A stretch of DNA of 64,000 nt from Claveliimonas bilis (lineage in GTDB: Bacteria > Bacillota > Clostridia > Lachnospirales > Lachnospiraceae): positions 558,001-622,000 of the forward strand of contig NZ_AP027742.1 in the NCBI RefSeq assembly GCF_030296775.1, written 5' to 3'. A program made the position numbers and the translations under genes. Shown one piece after another: positions 25,796 through 34,094 of this stretch (positions are counted from its first letter, which is position 1; every line of letters starts with the position of its first letter). The notes under the pieces were generated by a model, which had not been told where the DNA came from, did no database searches, and was given only the letters and a program-made list of their open reading frames with translations.

Positions 25796-26572
25796 ATGGG
25801 AATTATTGAAAGCATGAGACTTGATGGAAAAGCAATCTATGTAACAGGAGGCGCAAGCGGAATCGGAAGATGTGCGGCAATGGCTTTTGCAGAGGCAGGA
25901 GCTGATGTGGCGATCGTAGATATCAATCTGGAAGGAGCTGAAAAAGTAGCAAAAGAAATTGCAGATGCTACAGGCTCAAAGACAATTGCGATCCAGGCGG
26001 ATGTAACCAACCAGGAACAGGTTGAAGCTATGGTTGCAAAGGTTGTTGAGACATACGGAAAGCTGGATGCTGCTTTTAATAACGCCGGAATTTGTATCAA
26101 TGTTCCAGCAGAAGAAATGACATATGAGCAGTGGAGAAAAGTAACCGATATCAATTTGAACGGAGTATTCCTGTGTGCAACAGCAGCAGGAAGACAGATG
26201 ATGAAACAGGGATACGGTTCCATTATCAATACAGCTTCCATGTCAGGACATATCGTAAATGTACCGCAGCCACAGTGTGCATACAATGCATCTAAGGCAG
26301 GCGTGATCCTTCTGACAAAATCTCTTGCTGTTGAATGGGCGAAAAAAGGCGTCCGCGTAAACTGCATCAGCCCGGGATATATCGGAACAGAGCTGATCCT
26401 TGAGGCAGAACACCTGAAACCTCTGATGGCACAGTGGAATGAGATGGCTCCGATGGGAAGAGTTGGAAAACCGGAAGAACTTCAGTCAATTCTGGTATAT
26501 CTGGCAGGAGATACAAGTACATTTACAACAGGATCGGACATTGTTGTGGACGGAGCATTTACCTGCTTCTAA
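25796..26572 (+). CDS. SDR-family polyol/ketose oxidoreductase
   Basis: 258 residues, classical short-chain dehydrogenase. It has TGGASGIG (cofactor), NNAG, and the catalytic Tyr-x3-Lys in YNASK. Similar to arabinitol, mannitol and sorbose-type SDRs. RBS AAAGGAG. It is the first gene of the operon that continues with the ABC importer, so it probably interconverts the imported polyol and its ketose. Paired with the zinc dehydrogenase it could epimerise a polyol by oxidation and reduction. Confidence 0.87.
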   Translation: MGIIESMRLDGKAIYVTGGASGIGRCAAMAFAEAGADVAIVDINLEGAEKVAKEIADATGSKTIAIQADVTNQEQVEAMVAKVVETYGKLDAAFNNAGICINVPAEEMTYEQWRKVTDINLNGVFLCATAAGRQMMKQGYGSIINTASMSGHIVNVPQPQCAYNASKAGVILLTKSLAVEWAKKGVRVNCISPGYIGTELILEAEHLKPLMAQWNEMAPMGRVGKPEELQSILVYLAGDTSTFTTGSDIVVDGAFTCF

Positions 26573-26655
26573 AAACTTCTAAAGGCCAGAGGTTATTTAT
26601 TGCGATAGCTATTAGCAGAGGCTATAAAATTATTTATTTTCAAGGAGGAAAATGT

Positions 26656-27690
26656 ATGAAGAAGAAAGTTGTAAGTATTTTGCTGTGTGCGGCTATGGTT
26701 TCAGCAATGGCGATGGGTTGCTCATCAGAAGCGCCGGCAAGCGACAGCGGAAGCGAAGACAGCGGTTCTGAGGAAGGCGGGGATGGTTCTCTGACGATAG
26801 GAATTACGATCCAGTCCCTTAAGAACGACTACTGGGCAGGCGTTATGTCCAAGCTGGAAGAACTCATGAAAGACAAAGGATATGAGTATACTCTGATCGA
26901 CTGTGAAGACAACGCTGCAACACAGGTTGGACAGATTGAGAACTTTGTTACAACAGGTGTGGACGTAATCATGGTTCATCCATCCGATCCGGACGCTATT
27001 GAAACGGCTTGTAAGGAAGCCCTTGACGCCGGTGTAAAAGTAATGTGCTGGGATGATGAGATGGAAAACACCACAGCCAACTGGGTACTTGACAATACAG
27101 CCCTCGGTGAAGAGATCGGAAAGCTGGCTGCTGAATTTATCAACGAAAACTTTACAGCAGATGATAAAGCAGAAGTATGCGTTATCGGATATCCTTCTAC
27201 AAAGGTTCTGTTAGAGAGACAGCAGGGTATTGAATCCGGACTGGAAAAATACTGTGAAGATAACTATGAGATCGTAGCAACAACAGAAGGTCTGGAAGCT
27301 CCGGAATCTCAGACAAACGTTGAGACAGTTCTTCAGGCGCATCCTGACTGCCAGGTATTCGTTGGAACAGGTGCAGGCCCGATGAACGGCGCAAACCAGG
27401 CACTTCTTCAGCACTACGGCGGAGCTGGAAAAATTCCGGCAAATGTTGGAGTATTTACAACTGACGTTACAATGCAGCAGTTAGACTCCATCAAAGCTGG
27501 CGATGAAGCAGCAAAAGGTATCGTAGGATTTGAAGGTTCCAATACAGATACAGCATCTGCTTGTCTGGAAATGATTGAGAAAGTTGCAGCAGCAGGCGAT
27601 GATGATTTCCAGGGAGAAGATCACAATACATTCAGACCGACATCTGTTATCAACATGGATAACATTGATGATATCCTCGCAGGAATGTAA
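26656..27690 (+). CDS. ABC sugar-binding lipoprotein (ribose-binding type)
   Basis: 344 residues. The signal peptide ends in MAMGC (lipid Cys22), followed by a Ser/Glu/Gly-rich linker and a type-I periplasmic-binding fold like RbsB/XylF. It precedes RbsA- and RbsC-like genes. Substrate is probably a pentose, pentitol or hexitol, judging from its neighbours. RBS AAGGAGG. Confidence 0.9.
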   Translation: MKKKVVSILLCAAMVSAMAMGCSSEAPASDSGSEDSGSEEGGDGSLTIGITIQSLKNDYWAGVMSKLEELMKDKGYEYTLIDCEDNAATQVGQIENFVTTGVDVIMVHPSDPDAIETACKEALDAGVKVMCWDDEMENTTANWVLDNTALGEEIGKLAAEFINENFTADDKAEVCVIGYPSTKVLLERQQGIESGLEKYCEDNYEIVATTEGLEAPESQTNVETVLQAHPDCQVFVGTGAGPMNGANQALLQHYGGAGKIPANVGVFTTDVTMQQLDSIKAGDEAAKGIVGFEGSNTDTASACLEMIEKVAAAGDDDFQGEDHNTFRPTSVINMDNIDDILAGM

Positions 27691-27720
27691 TAACAACCTT
27701 CGGTAACAGGAAGACAAGAT

Positions 27721-27742
27721 AGAGGCGGTGTATTCCGCCTCT
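27721..27742 (+). terminator. Intercistronic hairpin after the binding-protein gene
   Basis: Perfect 8-bp stem AGAGGCGG-TGTATT-CCGCCTCT without a T-run. Such hairpins commonly stabilise the 3' end of binding-protein mRNA and reduce read-through into the ATPase and permease genes. Confidence 0.6.
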
Positions 27743-27770
27743 AAATAATATAAGCCACAGGGGGACGAAC

Positions 27771-29279
27771 ATGAGTGAAGAATATGTATTGCAGTTACAG
27801 CATATAAGAAAAGAATACCCGGGTGTTGTTGCGCTGAAGGATGTTACATTGGAGTTGAAACCGGGAGAGATACTGGCCCTTATCGGCGAAAACGGAGCCG
27901 GAAAATCTACCCTGATCAAATGTTGTTCCGGAGCAGTTATCCCCACCTCCGGGAAGATTATAGTCAATGGAAAAGAATTTACAAGCATGACACCGCAGCT
28001 GGCAGCAGAGAATGGAATTGCGATTATTTACCAGGAATTTAATAACGTAAAGGAACTGTCGGCAGCAGAAAACTTATTTTTGGGAAGGCCTATTAAAAAA
28101 GGAATTGTTATCGACAAGGCGGCTATGGAGAGAGAGGCTGCCAAAGCGTTTGAACAGTTGCATATTAAAATTGACCCGAAGGCTCTGATGAAGAATCTGA
28201 CCGTCGGATATCAGCAGATGGTGGAAATTGCCAAGGCAATCCAGCAGAATGCGAAGATACTGATTATGGATGAACCTTCCGCACCTTTGACAAGCGCGGA
28301 AGTTGAAAGTATGTTTGAAGTGGTGGAAAGACTTCGGAAAGAGGGAGTTTCAATTATTTATATTTCTCATCGTCTGGAAGAAATCTACCGTCTGTCAGAC
28401 AGAATTGTTGTTCTTCGTGACGGCGAATACATCAAGACTCTTATTACAAAAGAGAGTCATGTCCAGGAGCTGATCAAGCTTATGGTAGGACGTGAGCTGA
28501 CACAGACCTATCCGCCGAGAGGAGACTGCATAGACGAAAATGAAGTAATACTGGAATTGAAAGATGTGACCGGAAACGGTGATAAAAATATCAGTCTGAA
28601 GGTACATAAAGGTGAGATTCTCGGTCTTGGAGGCCTGGTTGGAGCGGGACGTACAGAACTGGCGCAGATGATTTTCGGCGCAGTAAAAAAACAGTCCGGA
28701 GAGATATATTTTAAAGGCAAGGAAATTAATCCCAAGAGTCCGAGAGAAGCAATTGATATCGGAATTGCCCTTGTACCTGAGGACAGAAAGCGTCATGGCG
28801 CACTTTTGGGAGTGTCTATTAAAAACAATATCAATATGCCGATCTATCAGAGAAACTCGACTTTAAGCGTGATCAATTCCAAAGTTGAGAGAGAAACTGC
28901 AGAGAAATATGAAAAGAGTATGGCGATCAAGACTCCGTCGCTGCAGCAGCTTGTCAAGAATTTAAGTGGTGGTAATCAGCAGAAGGTTATTCTGGCGAAA
29001 TGGCTGGCTGCTGATGCAGAACTGATTATTGTTGACGAGCCTACAAGAGGTATTGACGTAGGCGCGAAGTATGAAATCTATAAGCTGATGAACGAGCTGG
29101 TAGAAAAAGAAGGAAAGGCGATCATCATGATCTCTTCCGAAATGGAGGAGCTTATGGGTATGTCTGACCGTATTGTTGTTCTTTCAGAAGGAAATATGAC
29201 CGGTTCTCTGGAGAAGAGTGAGTTCAGCCAGGAAACGATCATGGCATATGCATCCGCAGCGAGAATGGAGGAGGGTTAA
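27771..29279 (+). CDS. Sugar ABC ATPase with two nucleotide-binding domains (RbsA type)
   Basis: 502 residues, tandem ABC domains. The first has Walker A GENGAGKST (about 37-45) and Walker B with DEPSAPLT. The second has the degenerate P-loop GLVGAGRTE and the signature LSGGNQQKV. This asymmetry is normal for RbsA, XylG and MglA. It powers the importer with the binding protein before and the permease after it. RBS GGGGGA. Confidence 0.93.
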   Translation: MSEEYVLQLQHIRKEYPGVVALKDVTLELKPGEILALIGENGAGKSTLIKCCSGAVIPTSGKIIVNGKEFTSMTPQLAAENGIAIIYQEFNNVKELSAAENLFLGRPIKKGIVIDKAAMEREAAKAFEQLHIKIDPKALMKNLTVGYQQMVEIAKAIQQNAKILIMDEPSAPLTSAEVESMFEVVERLRKEGVSIIYISHRLEEIYRLSDRIVVLRDGEYIKTLITKESHVQELIKLMVGRELTQTYPPRGDCIDENEVILELKDVTGNGDKNISLKVHKGEILGLGGLVGAGRTELAQMIFGAVKKQSGEIYFKGKEINPKSPREAIDIGIALVPEDRKRHGALLGVSIKNNINMPIYQRNSTLSVINSKVERETAEKYEKSMAIKTPSLQQLVKNLSGGNQQKVILAKWLAADAELIIVDEPTRGIDVGAKYEIYKLMNELVEKEGKAIIMISSEMEELMGMSDRIVVLSEGNMTGSLEKSEFSQETIMAYASAARMEEG

Positions 29280-29284
29280 ACCAT

Positions 29285-30232
29285 ATGAAGAGTAATGTAG
29301 GATCTAAATTAAAAGAACATGCCATCTGGATTGTATTAGTAGTCCTTGTTATTGGATTTACGGTGGCAAACCCAAGATTTGTAAACCCAAGCAATATATT
29401 TACACTGCTTCGTCAGGTGGCTGTATTTGGTATTGCTTCCATCGGTATGACATTTGTTATTTTGCTGGCTGACATCGACCTTTCTATCGGTTCGATCATG
29501 TCTTTTGTAAATGTTGTCTGTGCTTACCTGATGGTAAATGCCGGAGTAAACTGGATTCTGGCAACACTGATTACTTTAGTACTCTCTACTTTGGTAGGTG
29601 TACTGAACGGTTTTATGGTATCCACTATCGGCATCCCGGCCCTGATTGCGACCTTTGCGACACAGACCGCCTTTTCGGGATTGACGTATATCATTTGTGA
29701 TGGTATGCCGATCTATGGATTTACAGAATCTTTCAATGTATTTGGCCAGTGGTATGTAGGACCTGTTCCGGTTCCTGTTATTATCATGATTATCTGCTTC
29801 ATAGTAGGAGCTTTTATCCTGAACAAGACCTATTTCGGCCGTTATTTCTATGCGGTTGGAGGTAACCCGGAGGCAGCGAAGCTTTCCGGTATCCGTGTAG
29901 GAAGAGTAAAATATCTTGTATTTGCACTTTCCGGATTTTTCTCAGGACTGGCAGGTATCGTGCTTCTGTCCCGTACAGCTTCCGGTGCCCCGAATGCAGG
30001 AACAGGCTATGAATTTAAAGTAATCACCTGTGTTGTACTTGGTGGTGTGTCCGTAGCCGGTGGTTCCGGTAGAATGTCAGGCGTTGTGGCCGGTACATTT
30101 ATCATCGGAGCGCTCCAGAACGGTATGGTTCTTATGAACATCGACAGCTATACACAGAACATCGTTATGGGTATTGTGCTGGCACTTGCAGTTGGATTTG
30201 ACTGTATCCAGAATAAAAAGCAAGCAAACTAA
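29285..30232 (+). CDS. Sugar ABC permease (RbsC type)
   Basis: 315 residues with eight to ten hydrophobic segments. Family stretches are GMTFVILLADIDLSIGS and GRYFYAVGGNPEAAKLSGI. It starts 5 nt after the ATPase stop. It completes a self-sufficient importer, unlike the ATPase-less frl-type transporter at the left of the window. A hairpin follows the stop. Confidence 0.92.
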   Translation: MKSNVGSKLKEHAIWIVLVVLVIGFTVANPRFVNPSNIFTLLRQVAVFGIASIGMTFVILLADIDLSIGSIMSFVNVVCAYLMVNAGVNWILATLITLVLSTLVGVLNGFMVSTIGIPALIATFATQTAFSGLTYIICDGMPIYGFTESFNVFGQWYVGPVPVPVIIMIICFIVGAFILNKTYFGRYFYAVGGNPEAAKLSGIRVGRVKYLVFALSGFFSGLAGIVLLSRTASGAPNAGTGYEFKVITCVVLGGVSVAGGSGRMSGVVAGTFIIGALQNGMVLMNIDSYTQNIVMGIVLALAVGFDCIQNKKQAN

Positions 30233-30247
30233 ATTCCATATAGGCCA

Positions 30248-30284
30248 AGAAAATCCCGGCAATGTTATATTGCTGGGATTTTCT
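30248..30284 (+). terminator. Terminator of the ABC operon
   Basis: 15-bp stem with one G-U pair (30248-30262 and 30270-30284) and a 7-nt loop. The T-rich part lies in the 3' arm, so it is a moderate terminator. Confidence 0.65.
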
Positions 30285-30335
30285 GACAATATGATGTTTT
30301 TGCCGGAGGAGTTGCTTTCTCCAGAGGAACAAAAG

Positions 30336-30364
30336 TTGACTTTTAGTGTGCAGAATAGTAGTAT
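30336..30364 (+). promoter_or_regulatory. Promoter of the second ROK gene
   Basis: TTGACT (30336-30341), 17-bp spacer, TAGTAT (30359-30364), 37 nt before the TTG start. Confidence 0.6.
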
Positions 30365-30401
30365 TAAATTGTATATTTTTGAACATTGAGAGGTTAAAAT
30401 T

Positions 30402-31502
30402 TTGAAAAAGAGTCAGTTGATATATCATTATATAAGGGAGCAGCAAGCTGTCTCGAAACAGGACATTGTTGTGGGGCTGAAGCTCAGCCTTCCTACAATT
30501 ACCCATAATCTTCAATATCTTGAAGAGTTGCATCTGATTGATACATCCGATAAAATCCGAAATACCGGCGGAAGGAATGCAACAGCTTACTCTTACGTGA
30601 AAAATGCAAGGGCAGCTATTGGTCTCTATTTGACAGCGCATCATATTAATTGTGTATCAGTGGATCTCTCGGGGGATGTGATCCAGATGATTCGGAGGAA
30701 GCGTGATTTTAATCTGGATGATGATGGATATTTGCAGGAAATCGGCGTGATCGTCGAGGAGGTAAAAAGAAAATCTAAAATAAAAGACAAAGATTTTCTG
30801 GGGGTTGGCATATCAGTTCCCGGCCTGGTCTCGCAGGATGGAGAAATTGTCACGTATGGAATGACCCTGAATTTCGGCGGAAGAACAAGGGAAGGAATTG
30901 CCAAATATATTCCCTACAGAAATAAGCTGTTTCACGATTCGATTGCAGCAGGGTATGCAGAGGTGTGGAAAGAGCAGGATATACAGAATGCCTTCTACTT
31001 AAGTCTCAGTAACAGTGTGGGAGGAGCAGCGCTGTTTGACAAAAAGATTTATGAAGGAAACAGCCAGAAGGGCGGAGAAGTGGGCCATATGACAGTTGTG
31101 CCGGAAGGAGGGGAACAGTGTTACTGTGGCCGTAAGGGGTGTTTCGATACCGTGTGTCGTTCTACGCTTCTGGATCAGTATACAGATGGAAACCTGGAAC
31201 GGTTCTTTGGACTTCTGGATGCCGGAGATGCAGAGGCAGTTAGATTGTGGGATAAATATTTGGACAATTTGTCGTTGGGAATCCACAATCTTCGGATGTT
31301 GTTTGACTCTGATATTATTCTGGGCGGATATGTAGGAGCTTATATTGAGAAATATATGGAAGATCTCTGCGACAGGATAGATACGAGAAATCCGTTCGGG
31401 GATCCGGCCAGGGAATATCTTGTTCCTTGCAAATATAAAGTGGAAGCGGCAGCTGCCGGAGCAGCGATCCATTTTATTGATGAATTTTTTGAAAGTATTT
31501 GA
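30402..31502 (+). CDS. ROK-family transcriptional regulator
   Basis: 366 residues. An N-terminal winged helix (about 10-55; SKQDIVVGLKLSLPTITHNLQYL) precedes a ROK domain with GEVGHM and the zinc motif CYCGRKGCFDTVC (about 237-249). The start is TTG at 30402 after GAGAGG. Probably regulates the flanking ABC importer and/or the xylulokinase-glycyl radical enzyme operon, whose promoter contains a palindrome. Confidence 0.87.
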   Translation: MKKSQLIYHYIREQQAVSKQDIVVGLKLSLPTITHNLQYLEELHLIDTSDKIRNTGGRNATAYSYVKNARAAIGLYLTAHHINCVSVDLSGDVIQMIRRKRDFNLDDDGYLQEIGVIVEEVKRKSKIKDKDFLGVGISVPGLVSQDGEIVTYGMTLNFGGRTREGIAKYIPYRNKLFHDSIAAGYAEVWKEQDIQNAFYLSLSNSVGGAALFDKKIYEGNSQKGGEVGHMTVVPEGGEQCYCGRKGCFDTVCRSTLLDQYTDGNLERFFGLLDAGDAEAVRLWDKYLDNLSLGIHNLRMLFDSDIILGGYVGAYIEKYMEDLCDRIDTRNPFGDPAREYLVPCKYKVEAAAAGAAIHFIDEFFESI

Positions 31503-31511
31503 TAAAAAATT

Positions 31512-31554
31512 AACTGGGGACGTAACAAAGTTTAACTTTGTTACGTCCCCAGTT
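31512..31554. repeat. Palindromic repeat, copy 1 (GGGACGTAACA type)
   Basis: Perfect 20-bp arms (31512-31531 and 31535-31554) around TTA. The core GGGACGTAACA is followed 10 nt later by CCCCGGGTA. A second copy with the same core and trailing CCCCGGGTA is at 58934. It directly follows the ROK gene and has no T-run, so it is a repeat-family hairpin that may also terminate or insulate. Confidence 0.7.
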
Positions 31555-31617
31555 GCGTTTATCCCCGGGTAAAATTGCAGACACCCCCGGGCAAAACTGC
31601 GCTTTGCCAAAATTGCG

Positions 31618-31652
31618 TTGACAACAAATTGGTATTATAATACAATACCAAT
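31618..31652 (+). promoter_or_regulatory. Promoter and overlapping operator of the xylulokinase-GRE operon
   Basis: Consensus TTGACA (31618-31623), 17-bp spacer, TACAAT (31641-31646). The inverted repeat ATTGGTATT (31628-31636) with AATACCAAT (31644-31652) covers the spacer and -10, a classical repressor site. Candidate binders are the ROK protein upstream or the GntR-LacI hybrid at the operon end. Confidence 0.65.
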
Positions 31653-31671
31653 AGGAAGAGGAGGTCGGATT

Positions 31672-33168
31672 ATGAGCTATTATATGGGAGTTGATATCGG
31701 AACATCCAGCGTGAAGTCCATGTTGATCAGTGGTGATGGGAATGTGGCCGGAACGGAGCAGGTTGGATACAATATCATAAAGGAGAGGCTTTCCTGGGCG
31801 GAACAGGACATGGAAGAACTTTGGCAGGCTGCACGCCAGACGATTGCAGCTTTGGTGAAACGTTTTCCCGGGGAAGCGGCACAGATTAGCTGTATCAGCT
31901 ATTCGGGACAGATGCATGGCCTGGTTATGGTAGATGACAGGGGAAAACTGATCCGCAATGCAATTATCTGGGCGGATCAAAGATCAGGAGATGAAATCTC
32001 TGAAATTTATAAAGTGATCGGAAAAGATAATTACAGAAATGTTATCTTAAATTCGTTAAGTACAGGGTTCCTTGCCTCCTCCCTTATGTGGGTGAAAGAG
32101 CATGAGCCGGAAAATTACGAAAAAACCAGATATGTAATGTTTCCCAAAGATTATATCCGTTATCGGATGTGCGGCGAGATCGGAACGGAAATGTCTGACG
32201 CTTCCAGCGGAGCAATTTTTGATACAAAAAAGCGTCAGTGGGCCTGGGACCTTATTGAGAAGCTGGGACTGAAAAAAGAGATTTTCCCGGAAAGTCATGA
32301 ATCCTGTGATATTGCAGGGCAGGTATCCGGGGAATGCGAGGAACAGACAGGATTGAAAGCAGGGACGCTGATCGCATATGGCGGCGGCGATACTTTGATG
32401 ATGGGCGTTGGAAACGGAATCATTGTTCCGGGAATCCTGGCTTCCAATATCGGCACGGCCTGTCAGATATCCGGCGCTTTTGACCATCCGGTCTATGATC
32501 CTAAGTTTCGCACGAATACATTTTGTCATGTAAAAAAAGATCTGTGGCTTTTGATGGGGGCGCACCTAAGCGGCGGGGTTGCTTTGAAATGGCTGATGAA
32601 TCAGATGCTGGAAATGAAATCTTACGATGATATGACCGCTTTAGCCGGAACGGTCCCAGCGGGAAGCGAAGGTCTTGTGTTTCTTCCGTATTTGAGTGGA
32701 GAAAGAACACCTTATAATGATCCGGAGGCAAAAGGAATTTATTTTGGTATGACTTTGAAGCATACAAAGGCTCATATGATAAGAAGTACAATGGAAGGGA
32801 TTGTGTTCGGACTTCGCAGTTCATTGGAAATTTTTAAAGGCCTCGGTATTTCGTACCAAAAAATTATTGCGTCAGGAGGGGGAGCGAGAAGCCGTCTCTT
32901 TCTTCAGATGCAGGCGGATATTCTGAATGGGCCGATCTTTACCAATGAAAATAATGAACAGGCCTGTGTGGGAGCCGCCATTACAGCGGCTGTGGCAGCA
33001 GGAGAATATCGAAGCTGTGAAGAAGCCTGCAGCCGTCTGGTGAAGTTGAGCGAAACGACGGTAGAGCCAGACCGGGAGAATCAGAAATATTATGAGGAGC
33101 AGTTTGCCATTTACCGGGAGTTATACGGACATAATCAGGATCTGTTCCACAAAAATGTGAGAGGATAA
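31672..33168 (+). CDS. xylB: Xylulokinase-like FGGY kinase
   Basis: 498 residues, two-domain FGGY kinase. The N-terminal phosphate loop is DIGTSSVKS. The GQMHG stretch (about 80) is characteristic of xylulokinases. FGGY features LPYLSGERTPYNDPEAKG and GGGARS are present. It phosphorylates D-xylulose or a similar ketose. ATG 31672 follows GAGGAGG; the upstream TTG of the longer frame lies inside the promoter. It heads an operon with a radical activase and glycyl radical enzyme. Confidence 0.87.
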   Translation: MSYYMGVDIGTSSVKSMLISGDGNVAGTEQVGYNIIKERLSWAEQDMEELWQAARQTIAALVKRFPGEAAQISCISYSGQMHGLVMVDDRGKLIRNAIIWADQRSGDEISEIYKVIGKDNYRNVILNSLSTGFLASSLMWVKEHEPENYEKTRYVMFPKDYIRYRMCGEIGTEMSDASSGAIFDTKKRQWAWDLIEKLGLKKEIFPESHESCDIAGQVSGECEEQTGLKAGTLIAYGGGDTLMMGVGNGIIVPGILASNIGTACQISGAFDHPVYDPKFRTNTFCHVKKDLWLLMGAHLSGGVALKWLMNQMLEMKSYDDMTALAGTVPAGSEGLVFLPYLSGERTPYNDPEAKGIYFGMTLKHTKAHMIRSTMEGIVFGLRSSLEIFKGLGISYQKIIASGGGARSRLFLQMQADILNGPIFTNENNEQACVGAAITAAVAAGEYRSCEEACSRLVKLSETTVEPDRENQKYYEEQFAIYRELYGHNQDLFHKNVRG

Positions 33169-33171
33169 GCC

Positions 33172-34038
33172 ATGAAAATTTTTCAGAAAGGGTTTAATTA
33201 TTCCCAGGATGGCGACGGGAACAGGCTTGTTTACCATCTGCAGGGCTGCAATATGAAATGTCCCTGGTGCGCCAATCCGGAGGGGATGAAGGTAGAAGGC
33301 GTGATCGTGTCAGATGAGGAATGGCTTCTTGAATCTATTTGCCCTCACCATGCCATTAACGGAAAGACGGTAGACAGGACCATTTGCCAAAGCTGCAGCC
33401 GGAAGGAATGTGTGACAGAGCACAATACAAAAGGAATGTATCTTTCCTATGAAGAGGAAACAGTAGGGGAAATCCTGGAGGAAGCAAGAAATAACGCTAT
33501 GATGTTCTATGATGGCGGCGGGGTGACATTTACAGGAGGAGAGGCCACCGTACAGTTTGAAGAGCTGAAAGAAGCGCTTACAGGATTGAAAGAGTCAGGA
33601 ATACACACGGCATTGGAGACAAATGGAGCACATCCGAGGCTGGAAGAGCTGCTGGGATGTGTCGGTCAGCTTATTATGGACTGCAAGCTCTGTGATCCTA
33701 AGAAGCACAAAGAATATACCGGGCTTTCCAATGAGACTGTCCTTGCCAATATAAGGAAAGCAGCGAAGATCCATCCAAGCCTGCATGTGAGAGTACCGCT
33801 GATCGGAGGGGTCAATGACGGCCAGGAAGACCAGGAGGCATTTCTTTCATTTTTCCGTGAGATAGGCGGCAGCAATGTGACATTTGAAGTGCTGGCCTAT
33901 CATGAATTTGGAAAAAAGAAATGGGAAGAATGCGGATGGAAATACCAGATGACAGAAAAAGCCAGAGTGAATGAAAATACCCTGAGGCAGTTCCGGGAAC
34001 GGATCAAAGAAGCAGAATGTAATTATAAGCGTACATAA
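33172..34038 (+). CDS. Glycyl-radical-enzyme activase (radical SAM)
   Basis: 288 residues, PflA family. The radical-SAM cluster motif is in CNMKCPWC (about residues 26-33, CxxxCxxC). Further cysteines (CPHH, then CQSC and KEC, about 58-84) form the ferredoxin-like insert seen in activases of dehydratase-type glycyl radical enzymes. GGEAT is the SAM-binding GGE motif. It installs the glycyl radical on the partner encoded next. It starts 3 nt after the kinase stop. Confidence 0.9.
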   Translation: MKIFQKGFNYSQDGDGNRLVYHLQGCNMKCPWCANPEGMKVEGVIVSDEEWLLESICPHHAINGKTVDRTICQSCSRKECVTEHNTKGMYLSYEEETVGEILEEARNNAMMFYDGGGVTFTGGEATVQFEELKEALTGLKESGIHTALETNGAHPRLEELLGCVGQLIMDCKLCDPKKHKEYTGLSNETVLANIRKAAKIHPSLHVRVPLIGGVNDGQEDQEAFLSFFREIGGSNVTFEVLAYHEFGKKKWEECGWKYQMTEKARVNENTLRQFRERIKEAECNYKRT

Positions 34039-34094
34039 TTTTTTGAATTGAAAGAAATTGATGGTGGAAAAAGCGGCAGAAAGGAGTGGTTGAA

